Positions 1 through 5,442 of a stretch of DNA of 5,645 nt are shown piece after piece. Position numbers and translations under genes: made by a program. The notes beneath the pieces are model-generated. The model saw only the letters and a list, made by a program, of their open reading frames with translations. It was not told the DNA's origin and made no database searches. How positions within the stretch are numbered: position 1 is the stretch's first letter; the number at the start of each line of letters is the position of its first letter. The stretch is from Sulfurovum sp. (lineage in GTDB: Bacteria; Campylobacterota; Campylobacteria; Campylobacterales; Sulfurovaceae), in assembly GCA_004377245.1 (NCBI GenBank), contig SOIK01000040.1:1-5645 (forward strand), read 5' to 3'.

Positions 1-2
1 AT

Positions 3-884
3 CAAAGTGAGCGTATCGCTTTAAAATATAGGATACCAGAGTTTATCATCGGGGCAACACTCATTGCTCTAGGTACATCTTTGCCAGAGATGGCAGCCAG
101 TATAGCAGCCAGTTTAAACGGAAAAGCAGATATTGCTATAGCCAATGTGATCGGAAGTAATGTACTCAACATCACCCTGGTTCTGGCAACCGTTTTCCTT
201 ATCTCAAAAAAGATAAATCCTGCAAGAGATTTTTTCGCTAAAGATAGTACTTGGGCTTTACTACCTGTTCTTGTATTCATCTTGATGATACTTGATGGTA
301 TTATCTGCAGATTTGATGCTGCACTTCTACTCCTTTTAATGGGAGCGTATCTTATATTCTTAGTTCAAGATGCTACAAATATACCTAAAGATGAGTTTGA
401 GTTGGATGAGTTGGATGACATTGATGTAAGTACTTTCTCTTGGGGGAAAACAATACCTGTTCTCTTTGGTGGTGTCATTTTGGTTATCATCGGCGCACAC
501 TTTACTGTAGAGAGTGCTTCTGAAATTGCTAAAAGCTTTGGTATCAGTGAATGGATTATCGGTATTATTATGATTTCTCTGGGAACATCTCTTCCTGAGT
601 TGGTTGTCAGTATCTCTGCTGCCATGAAAGGGAAAGTAGATATGGCCATAGGAAACATTATTGGTTCAAACATGGCAAACACAACGGTAGTACTCGGTGC
701 AGCAGCCCTGGTAAACCCTATGGCTATCAATGCACCTGCTTATCTTTTTGATATCGCTACAATGATCGTAGCTACATTCCTTCTTGTATTTATTACCGCA
801 AACAAACTTTACAATAAATCTGCGGGAATAAGTTTGATCATTATTTTAGGATTATTTTTAAATAATACACTGCAGAGTATGTAA
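3..884 (+). CDS. Na+/Ca2+ antiporter, CaCA family (YrbG-like), 5'-truncated by window edge
   Basis: This is an inner-membrane cation exchanger that probably extrudes Ca2+ in exchange for Na+ or H+. The frame is open from position 3 to the TAA at 882-884, giving 293 visible residues; the family runs to roughly 300-325, so about 10-30 N-terminal residues are missing. It shows the two inverted alpha repeats that define the family: GTSLPE at visible residues 24-29 with GSN at 51-53, and GTSLPE at 194-199 with GSN at 221-223. The Glu of each GTSLPE motif is the family's Ca2+ ligand, so both halves look functional. Between the halves (residues 130-141) is a very acidic segment, DEFELDELDDID, probably a cytoplasmic loop. 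A TTG at 81 could be mistaken for a start, but it lies inside the first GTSLPE motif, so the true start is upstream of the window. The gene converges on the minus-strand operon. Ion specificity cannot be read from the sequence. Confidence 0.93.
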   Translation, partial: QSERIALKYRIPEFIIGATLIALGTSLPEMAASIAASLNGKADIAIANVIGSNVLNITLVLATVFLISKKINPARDFFAKDSTWALLPVLVFILMILDGIICRFDAALLLLLMGAYLIFLVQDATNIPKDEFELDELDDIDVSTFSWGKTIPVLFGGVILVIIGAHFTVESASEIAKSFGISEWIIGIIMISLGTSLPELVVSISAAMKGKVDMAIGNIIGSNMANTTVVLGAAALVNPMAINAPAYLFDIATMIVATFLLVFITANKLYNKSAGISLIIILGLFLNNTLQSM

Positions 885-901
885 TAGAACTCTCTGATTA
901 A

Positions 902-955
902 CATCATGCTAAATTTGTACCGTAGGCATTTCCTTTGATGCAAATTAGCATGATG
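902..955. repeat. Long imperfect inverted repeat in the convergent spacer
   Basis: The left arm at 902-917 (CATCATGCTAAATTTG) pairs with the right arm at 941-955 (CAAATTAGCATGATG), giving 15 base pairs with one bulged A and a 23-nt loop. It lies 17 bp after the antiporter stop codon. No strong U-tract follows the right arm on the plus strand (CTAGTATATT), so it is not a textbook terminator. It may still act as an RNA 3'-end structure for the antiporter mRNA. The right arm contains a smaller palindrome, AGCATgATGCT (947-957), so a protein-binding site cannot be excluded. Function unknown. Confidence 0.6.
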
Positions 956-980
956 CTAGTATATTATCCAGAGGAGTCAA

Positions 981-1020
981 AAATATTTTTTCACTTATGA
1001 AGCGGTGAGAAAAAATATTT
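981..1020 (-). terminator. Probable Rho-independent terminator of the mrdA operon, possibly bidirectional
   Basis: AAATATTTTTTCAC (981-994) pairs with GTGAGAAAAAATATTT (1005-1020), with a two-base bulge and a 10-nt loop. The hairpin begins immediately after the mrdA stop codon (1021-1023). Read on the minus strand, the G/C-containing top of the stem (TCTCAC/GTGA) is followed by an A-run and then AUAUUUUUG, a usable U-tract. Because the arms are A- and T-runs, the structure is similar in the other direction and could also stop antiporter transcripts. The stem is poor in G/C, so efficiency is uncertain. Confidence 0.65.
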
Positions 1021-2859
1021 CTAAAATTCATCTAATACAGACTTTCCAAAATATCCATTTCTATAAAGCCACTTATAAATATCTGCAGCTATAGGACCTG
1101 CCGTACTTCCACCATGCCCACCATGCTCTACCAATACTGTCACGATGTATTTAGGGTCATCATAAGGTGCATAAGTAGTGATCCATGCATGTGATCTACT
1201 ATAGTAGGCTAACTCTTCTTCTTTAAGGCGTTTCTTTGTTGACTGAGGGATGGAAACTACTTGTGAAGTACCCGTTTTCCCTGCAACAACGATAGGTAGC
1301 TTACTCATCGTTCTAAATGCAGTTCCCTTTTTCACATTGCACACATCATACATCCCTTTTCTAATCTCGTTTAAATAGTATGGTTCAAACTGCATAGGAA
1401 CAACTTTTCTCTTGGTGGGTTTTCCATCAACCATCCTTGCAATACTTGGCGTTACAAGATTAGACGTTGCTATAAGAGCAGTATATCGGGCTACTTGCAA
1501 AGGGGTCACAAGATCATAACCTTGTCCTATAGCTGCAATAACGGTTTCACCCATGTACCATGGTTGCTTGAAGCGTTTCATTTTCCATGCTTTATCTGGC
1601 ATAACACCGTTGTATTCCTTTGGCAAGTCTACACCTGTTTTAACACCCAATCCAAATGATCTAAGGTGCTTTGCCATAGCATTGATACCTACTTTTAAAC
1701 TTTTATTATAAAAATAAACATCACAACTTTCTCGTATAGCTTTTCGTAAATGGACAGGACCATGCCCCCATCTGGACCAACATCTGAAATTATGCTTACC
1801 CTTACCTTTTCCCAAAGTAATATGGCCATTACAGTGTTCTGAGGTTGCTAAAATATTAGGTTGTTCTTTTTCAAAAGCAAGTGCCATTCCCATCTTTATA
1901 GTTGAACCCGGAGGATAGGTTCCATGAATGAACTTATTGGTAAAAGGATGTGCAAGATCTTGCTGAAGGGCTTTCCAGTCTTTACTGCTGATTCCACCCA
2001 CAAAAAGATTTGGATCATAAGAAGGGTAACTTACAGCAGATAACACTTCACCGTTAGTTCTCATCACTACGGCAACACCTGTTGCTTTACCAAAGCGTTC
2101 GTAAATCATTTGTTGTAGATCAATATCTATATTAAGCTGAAGATTTTTATTGTCTTTAGGTAGCTTTTTTTCAAGTACTTCTATGGCTTTATTTGTTGCG
2201 GTTACTTTACTTACTTCATAACCCAACTCCCCTTCTAAAATAGAATTATAGTATCTCTCTAAACCACTTTTGCCTACCTTTCCAACTTCCTTGACTACAG
2301 GGTCTTTCTTATTTTCCTTTTTGTTTGACCTTCCCGTATATCCAACGATATGTGCACCATACTTTCCATAAGGGTAGTACCGTTTTGTTTCAGCTTCTAT
2401 CTTGATCTCTTTATGTAGACTCAACTTTGGATAAGCCCCCATCATATTAGGATAATGAATAAAATCTACTACTTTGATAAACTTATGATTATAAGGAGAA
2501 TTATGTTTTTTGTAGACTTTCATCATGACAGTTTTATTGAGATCAGGAAAAGTATCTACAAGTTTATCAATAATCTCTTCTAATTTATTCTTTTTTTGCT
2601 TATTCTTTTTTTGCTCATGCTTTTTTTCTTTCAGATGTGGCACGATAGAAATAGAGAATCCTATCTGGTTCATAGCAAGAAGATTACCATTTATATCACT
2701 TATCTCACCTCTGACGGGTTTAATGAAACGTTTTCTCTCTATGTTGTCTTTAGCCAATCCTTCATAATAAAAATTGGACTTAATACTTACATGATATAGC
2801 CTAGCTATCATCACACCCCAAAAGAGTAAAAATATAGCTATTACAATCTTATATCTCAT
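1021..2859 (-). CDS. mrdA: Penicillin-binding protein 2 (peptidoglycan D,D-transpeptidase of the elongasome)
   Basis: A class B PBP that cross-links peptidoglycan during side-wall elongation, partnering the RodA glycosyltransferase; it is anchored in the inner membrane with its catalytic domain in the periplasm. Residues 4-24 form a single N-terminal membrane segment. About 45-230 are the PBP dimerisation/pedestal region, with the conserved VRGEISDINGNLLA near 49-62. About 260-600 are the transpeptidase domain. The three catalytic motifs are present: STIK (S319, K322), SCD (378-380) and KTG (528-530). The SxD form of motif 2 is typical of PBP2 and differs from the SxN of many other PBPs. The length of 612 is normal. 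A lysine-rich stretch at 76-92 is encoded by a short tandem repeat. The start ATG (2857-2859) overlaps the stop of the upstream membrane-protein gene as ATGA, with only a weak GGTGA four bases before it, so translation is probably coupled. It is the last gene before the 981-1020 hairpin. Confidence 0.95.
   Translation of the reverse strand: MRYKIVIAIFLLFWGVMIARLYHVSIKSNFYYEGLAKDNIERKRFIKPVRGEISDINGNLLAMNQIGFSISIVPHLKEKKHEQKKNKQKKNKLEEIIDKLVDTFPDLNKTVMMKVYKKHNSPYNHKFIKVVDFIHYPNMMGAYPKLSLHKEIKIEAETKRYYPYGKYGAHIVGYTGRSNKKENKKDPVVKEVGKVGKSGLERYYNSILEGELGYEVSKVTATNKAIEVLEKKLPKDNKNLQLNIDIDLQQMIYERFGKATGVAVVMRTNGEVLSAVSYPSYDPNLFVGGISSKDWKALQQDLAHPFTNKFIHGTYPPGSTIKMGMALAFEKEQPNILATSEHCNGHITLGKGKGKHNFRCWSRWGHGPVHLRKAIRESCDVYFYNKSLKVGINAMAKHLRSFGLGVKTGVDLPKEYNGVMPDKAWKMKRFKQPWYMGETVIAAIGQGYDLVTPLQVARYTALIATSNLVTPSIARMVDGKPTKRKVVPMQFEPYYLNEIRKGMYDVCNVKKGTAFRTMSKLPIVVAGKTGTSQVVSIPQSTKKRLKEEELAYYSRSHAWITTYAPYDDPKYIVTVLVEHGGHGGSTAGPIAADIYKWLYRNGYFGKSVLDEF
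2586..2630. repeat. 15-bp tandem repeat inside mrdA (two exact units plus one degenerate)
   Basis: TATTCTTTTTTTGCT occurs at 2586-2600 and again, identically, at 2601-2615. A degenerate third unit, CATGCTTTTTTTCTT, follows at 2616-2630. Each unit holds a run of seven T (seven A on the coding strand). Since 15 bp is five codons, gain or loss of a unit keeps the frame; the protein reads QKKNK-QKKNK at residues 83-92. Single-base slippage in a T7 run would instead break mrdA. Confidence 0.85.
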
Positions 2860-3311
2860 AGCATCACCACAATCAGTAGATCAATAATAAGTGAATAGAG
2901 CAATATATTGTCTAAAACAATACTATTGGTTTGAAAAATAAAGTCATAAGACAATAAACTTCCTAAATATACTGCATCTATGAGCAATACACTTAATACC
3001 GGTCTACAAATCATACATTCATTAAAGTAAATTAAAGAGTGATAAAAAAGAACATACACAAGCAGTGATGAAATAAGAATTAAGAAAAAAGGTAAAGAGA
3101 GATTTACCTCAAGATTGACAAAATAGATGATTGCTATAAAAATATAATATGTTTTCCCTTTCTCTATACCCTGTATCAATATATATCCCATAACACCTAT
3201 AAGGAGTGGTAAAAAAACATAAATAGAGATGAGCATCGGGTAAAACACTATAAACAGAAGCACTGATAACCAAATGAAAGGAAGAGTTAAAGATTTGTAG
3301 GATTTATCCAT
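2856..3311 (-). CDS. Small multi-pass inner-membrane protein, possibly MreD-like
   Basis: I do not recognise this 151-residue protein from its sequence. It is strongly hydrophobic, with about five to six likely membrane segments near residues 10-27, 29-47, 55-67, 70-91, 104-123 and 133-151. Short polar connectors lie between them (QGIEKGK at 47-53; FNECMICR at 96-103, with two Cys). Size and topology resemble MreD (about 160 residues, multi-pass), the elongasome membrane protein often encoded next to PBP2 and RodA. Position supports this: its stop codon overlaps the mrdA start as ATGA, so the two are likely made together. From memory, C. jejuni has an unnamed integral membrane protein at the same place between engB and the PBP gene. 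The ATG start (3309-3311) is 16 bp after the acetyltransferase stop, with a weak GAG ribosome-binding site. The MreD link is inference from size, topology and position, not from a recognised motif. Confidence 0.8.
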   Translation of the reverse strand: MDKSYKSLTLPFIWLSVLLFIVFYPMLISIYVFLPLLIGVMGYILIQGIEKGKTYYIFIAIIYFVNLEVNLSLPFFLILISSLLVYVLFYHSLIYFNECMICRPVLSVLLIDAVYLGSLLSYDFIFQTNSIVLDNILLYSLIIDLLIVVML

Positions 3312-3327
3312 ATATTACACTCAAGCC

Positions 3328-3792
3328 TTAGGATAATTTATAGACTAATGCTATTTCATTGCATACAGGAAAATGGATACACTTAATGCAGTCAGCCCAA
3401 ATTTTATGTTCTGGTATCACCTCTTTATTGATTTCATTAAACCCAAGTTTTTCGAAGAAAGTAGGTAAATACGTCAGAACAAGCACATCTTCTTCTACAC
3501 CTAATGCTTTCGCTTCTTCCAGAGTAAATTCAACCATCCTTTGTCCAATCTTTTGTCCACGGTATTTTTCATCTACAATGAGACTTCGTATCTCTGCAAG
3601 TCGTTTAGAATGAACATGAAGTGCTGTATAGCCTACTAATCTTTCTCCATCTTTAGCAAGAACATATGAACGTATATTGGTTGCCACTTCATCTTCACTA
3701 CGGTTGAGGATGACACCTTCTTTTACTTCTGAAGCTATCAGTACTTGCATTGCAGGAATGTCACTCAGTTTTGCTTTTACAAGTTCTATCAC
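3328..3792 (-). CDS. GNAT-family N-acetyltransferase, short N-acetylglutamate synthase-like
   Basis: A cytoplasmic acetyl-CoA-dependent N-acetyltransferase of 154 residues: a single GNAT domain with no amino-acid-kinase domain. The acetyl-CoA-binding motif A is visible as AEIRSLIVDEKYRGQKIG (66-83), with RGQKIG (78-83) as the pyrophosphate loop, followed by the helix to 97 and the terminal YLPTFFEKLGF (108-118). The C-terminus carries PEHKIWADCIKC (127-138) and then FPVCNE (141-146). This signature is one I associate with the short ArgA-like enzymes annotated as N-acetylglutamate synthase in several bacteria, which would place it at the first step of arginine synthesis. No other arginine gene is nearby, so the substrate remains inferred. 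C135, C138 and C144 form a CxxC-x5-C cluster. The start is GTG (3790-3792), chosen because GAGG lies seven bases upstream and the gap to the engB stop is only 2 bp; the next Met (residue 15) would cut into the first strand-helix unit. Confidence 0.87.
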   Translation of the reverse strand: MIELVKAKLSDIPAMQVLIASEVKEGVILNRSEDEVATNIRSYVLAKDGERLVGYTALHVHSKRLAEIRSLIVDEKYRGQKIGQRMVEFTLEEAKALGVEEDVLVLTYLPTFFEKLGFNEINKEVIPEHKIWADCIKCIHFPVCNEIALVYKLS

Positions 3793-3794
3793 TC

Positions 3795-4427
3795 TTATGC
3801 CTCACCCTGCTTTTTAACTTCATCATCTACACCAAAAATAGTTTGAAGTATCTCATGGTGTACTCTATCATGCCCATTTTTTTTAAGATTTGAAACCGTA
3901 ATAGAACCTGGAAACTCTCTTTTGAGTTTGGCACGTTCTTTTTGATTGAGCTTGTCTATTTTTGTAAAAACAGTGAGGTATCTCTGATCTGGACGAATAA
4001 ATTCTGAGATATAGTTTTCTACATCATCATCGATTTTGGCATGAGGATGACGAGCATCACGAAGATGGATAAAAAGACGGATGGAAACACGATGTTGTAT
4101 AAACTCTACCAAGTTTTTCTGCCATACTTCTTTAAGTGTTTTAGAGACTTTTGCATATCCAAACCCAGGTAAATCCACAAAACGGACAGGATAACTTACT
4201 TCGTTATACAAATATCGTGTTTCAAAAAAGTTAATGAGCTGTGTTTTCCCTGGTGTGGCTGAACTCTTAGCTAGGTTCTTTCTTTGCGTAAGTGAATTAA
4301 GTGTAGAGCTTTTGCCCACGTTTGAACGACCTAAAAAAACTACTTCACTCATATCTTCCGGTAAAGAGTCTGTAATGCTTTGTGCTGACTTGATAAACTC
4401 TGCTTCTACAACACGTGGTGTACTCAT
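3795..4427 (-). CDS. engB: Ribosome biogenesis GTP-binding protein EngB (YihA/YsxC)
   Basis: A small TRAFAC-class GTPase needed for assembly of the large ribosomal subunit, acting in the cytoplasm. All G motifs are visible: G1/P-loop GRSNVGKS (33-40), G2 around T58 in SATPGKTQ, G3 DLPGFG (85-90), G4 TKID (155-158; EngB proteins commonly have TKxD rather than NKxD), and the G5-like SNLKKNG (179-185). The family signature FVDLPGFGYA (83-92) and the LRDARH stretch (122-127) separate it from Era and Der. Its 210 residues are the normal length. The ATG start (4425-4427) overlaps the lptA stop as ATGA and has GGAG eight bases upstream, so the start is secure. It is embedded in an envelope operon, an arrangement I recall from C. 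jejuni as well; the functional link between ribosome assembly and LPS export is unknown and may simply be shared growth-rate control. Confidence 0.96.
   Translation of the reverse strand: MSTPRVVEAEFIKSAQSITDSLPEDMSEVVFLGRSNVGKSSTLNSLTQRKNLAKSSATPGKTQLINFFETRYLYNEVSYPVRFVDLPGFGYAKVSKTLKEVWQKNLVEFIQHRVSIRLFIHLRDARHPHAKIDDDVENYISEFIRPDQRYLTVFTKIDKLNQKERAKLKREFPGSITVSNLKKNGHDRVHHEILQTIFGVDDEVKKQGEA
3800..3803 (-). promoter_or_regulatory. Ribosome-binding site supporting the GTG start of the acetyltransferase
   Basis: On the minus strand, GAGG (part of AGGGTGAGG) lies seven bases before the GTG at 3792-3790 and sits within the last codons of engB. Ribosomes finishing engB would thus be close to the next start, which fits translational coupling. 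Confidence 0.7.
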
Positions 4428-4888
4428 TTTACTTTCTCCATATCAAAGATAAACTTCACTGGTTTTTTCTTATCACCTTTTACATTAGCATTACCTGTTA
4501 TCGTATCCAGCGTAATGATATCTCCATTTATATGGCGTTTATTAACCAAGTCATCTATAACCGCTTTTCCTGTTAAAATATATTGTGATTTTATAGGATA
4601 ATAGGTTACTTTATCGGCACTGCCTTTATAAAAACTTTTCTCATTTTTAATTTCAAAGGTAACAGAACCTATGGCTTCATACATTTTAGTTTCATTATTT
4701 TCATCAAAATAAACAATGACTTTATCTCCATGTAACCAATTTTCTAACTGTTTTACTGTTACGTTACCTATAAAATGTACCTCTTTTTGCAAATTTTGTG
4801 CTTTCATAGAATCAGAAGTAATTTCCACTTTTTCAGCAAAAAGAGTAATGGACATAGAAATAAAAAGTATAATTTTTAGAAATTTCAA
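4424..4888 (-). CDS. lptA: LptA-like periplasmic LPS transport protein (OstA-like domain)
   Basis: The periplasmic bridge protein that carries LPS from the inner-membrane LptBFGC complex to LptD at the outer membrane. Residues 1-18 form a signal peptide (positive MKFLK, hydrophobic core, probable cut after LFA-18 before EKVEI). About 19-135 are a beta-rich OstA/LptA domain: EITSDSMKAQN (22-32) and FIGNVTVKQ (39-47) are the typical opening strands, and the repeated short strands with GD/GN turns (GDKVIVYFDE, TGKAVIDD, NGDIITLDT) fit the beta-jellyroll. Its 154 residues are slightly shorter than E. coli LptA (185). The start is TTG (4886-4888), not ATG: AAAGG lies seven bases upstream, and beginning at the internal ATG (residue 12) would destroy the signal peptide. 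It follows lptC by 41 bp, the largest gap in the operon, and overlaps engB by 4 bp. Family assignment is firm; the exact role rests on homology and position beside lptC and kdsC. Confidence 0.9.
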   Translation of the reverse strand: MKFLKIILFISMSITLFAEKVEITSDSMKAQNLQKEVHFIGNVTVKQLENWLHGDKVIVYFDENNETKMYEAIGSVTFEIKNEKSFYKGSADKVTYYPIKSQYILTGKAVIDDLVNKRHINGDIITLDTITGNANVKGDKKKPVKFIFDMEKVK

Positions 4889-4895
4889 TAAAAAA

Positions 4896-4900
4896 CCTTT
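4896..4900 (-). promoter_or_regulatory. Ribosome-binding site fixing the TTG start of lptA
   Basis: AAAGG on the minus strand is separated from the TTG at 4888-4886 by the seven bases TTTTTTA. No ATG or GTG in frame offers both a ribosome-binding site and a complete signal peptide. The six-T run between site and start makes spacing prone to change by slippage, but nothing shows that this happens. Confidence 0.7.
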
Positions 4901-4915
4901 GTTAAAATTAAAGAT

Positions 4916-4924
4916 ATTGTACCA
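4916..4924 (-). promoter_or_regulatory. Candidate internal promoter (extended -10) upstream of lptA
   Basis: In the 41-bp lptC/lptA gap, the minus strand reads TGGTACAAT, a TGn extension followed by a near-consensus -10 (TACAAT against TATAAT). Transcription would begin near 4909, leaving a leader of about 20 nt before the TTG. I see no clear -35; Campylobacterota sigma-70 promoters often lack one. It would allow lptA and the downstream genes to be expressed apart from kdsC-lptC. The call rests on this one motif. Confidence 0.3.
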
Positions 4925-4929
4925 TGATA

Positions 4930-5442
4930 TTACTTTTCAGTCGTATAAACGACCGCATCAATTTTCTTTCCAAAAGCCTCTTTCTTCTGCATATCATAAC
5001 GCAATGTATACCCATGTATTGTATTTCTATCCATTACCCCGGTGAAAGCTGAAGTAATATCAAGAATTTTTGTTTTTTTATCATAAATAGCATGTTCAGC
5101 ACTATAGTCAAAACCTTCTTTTTGATTTACAGTGATATTGCCATCTAAATATATTTTATCACCTTTATAAGTACCTTTTTTTGTACGAAGTAATTCTATA
5201 TTATTCGTATGGTACATAAGGTTATATAGGGTTAAATCACCTTGATCTCTTACACCATGTGTACTAAAAGCTCTACCCTGCATAGTATCTGTATCCACTT
5301 CTGTAAATGTTGTGTTAGTAAATTCAAGCTCTTTGGTAAAAAGTTTTCCGTCAGAAGGCTTATGGGTAAACTTCACCATAAATGTTACTGATAAAATAGC
5401 TACAATTGCTACAGCAATCAGCGTTTCTAATTTTAATCCCAT
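4930..5442 (-). CDS. lptC: LptC-like LPS export protein, inner-membrane anchored
   Basis: A bitopic protein that receives LPS from the LptBFG transporter and passes it to LptA. Residues 7-24 are one membrane helix, with a short cytoplasmic N-terminus (MGLKLE) and a periplasmic remainder. From about 35 to 160 the chain is beta-rich with the repeating strand pattern of the LptC/OstA fold: LEFTNTTFTEVD (39-50), GTYKGDKIYLDGNITVNQ (90-107; the LDGNITV is akin to FIGNVTV of the neighbouring LptA), SAEHAIYD (114-121) and IHGYTLRYD (142-150). At 170 residues it is close to E. coli LptC (191). The ATG start (5440-5442) lies inside the end of kdsC with a 10-bp overlap, implying translational coupling. 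A GGAG sits only two bases before the ATG, closer than ideal, with a weaker GAGAAG further upstream. LptC proteins diverge widely, so membership rests on topology, strand pattern and the kdsC-lptC-lptA order. Confidence 0.88.
   Translation of the reverse strand: MGLKLETLIAVAIVAILSVTFMVKFTHKPSDGKLFTKELEFTNTTFTEVDTDTMQGRAFSTHGVRDQGDLTLYNLMYHTNNIELLRTKKGTYKGDKIYLDGNITVNQKEGFDYSAEHAIYDKKTKILDITSAFTGVMDRNTIHGYTLRYDMQKKEAFGKKIDAVVYTTEK

Noticed and set aside
81..83. TTG as the start codon of the antiporter
   Set aside because: It lies inside the conserved GTSLPE motif of the first alpha repeat, and the frame is open and family-like all the way to the left window edge.
365..730. Minus-strand open frame opposite the antiporter gene
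   Set aside because: It is antisense to a clear CaCA-family gene, and its protein has no recognisable domain or upstream ribosome-binding site.
910..937. A six-codon minus-strand frame (MPTVQI) preceded by AAAGGA, like a leader peptide
   Set aside because: The ribosome-binding site is only about one to two bases from the ATG, the frame overlaps the stem-loop, and no gene follows on that strand, so there is nothing for a leader to control.
938..1000. A 20-codon plus-strand open frame (MQISMMLVYYPEE...) in the convergent spacer
   Set aside because: It has no ribosome-binding site before its ATG, runs through both inverted repeats, and ends in the terminator loop. Best explained as chance.
2165..2171. 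Another T7 run in mrdA as a phase-variation switch
   Set aside because: Runs of seven are common in such AT-rich coding sequence. This one encodes ordinary EKK codons and is not part of a repeat.
2525..2799. Plus-strand open frames opposite the mrdA 5' region
   Set aside because: They lie wholly within the well-supported mrdA gene, encode low-complexity Phe/Leu-rich sequence complementary to its lysine codons, and have no recognisable domain.
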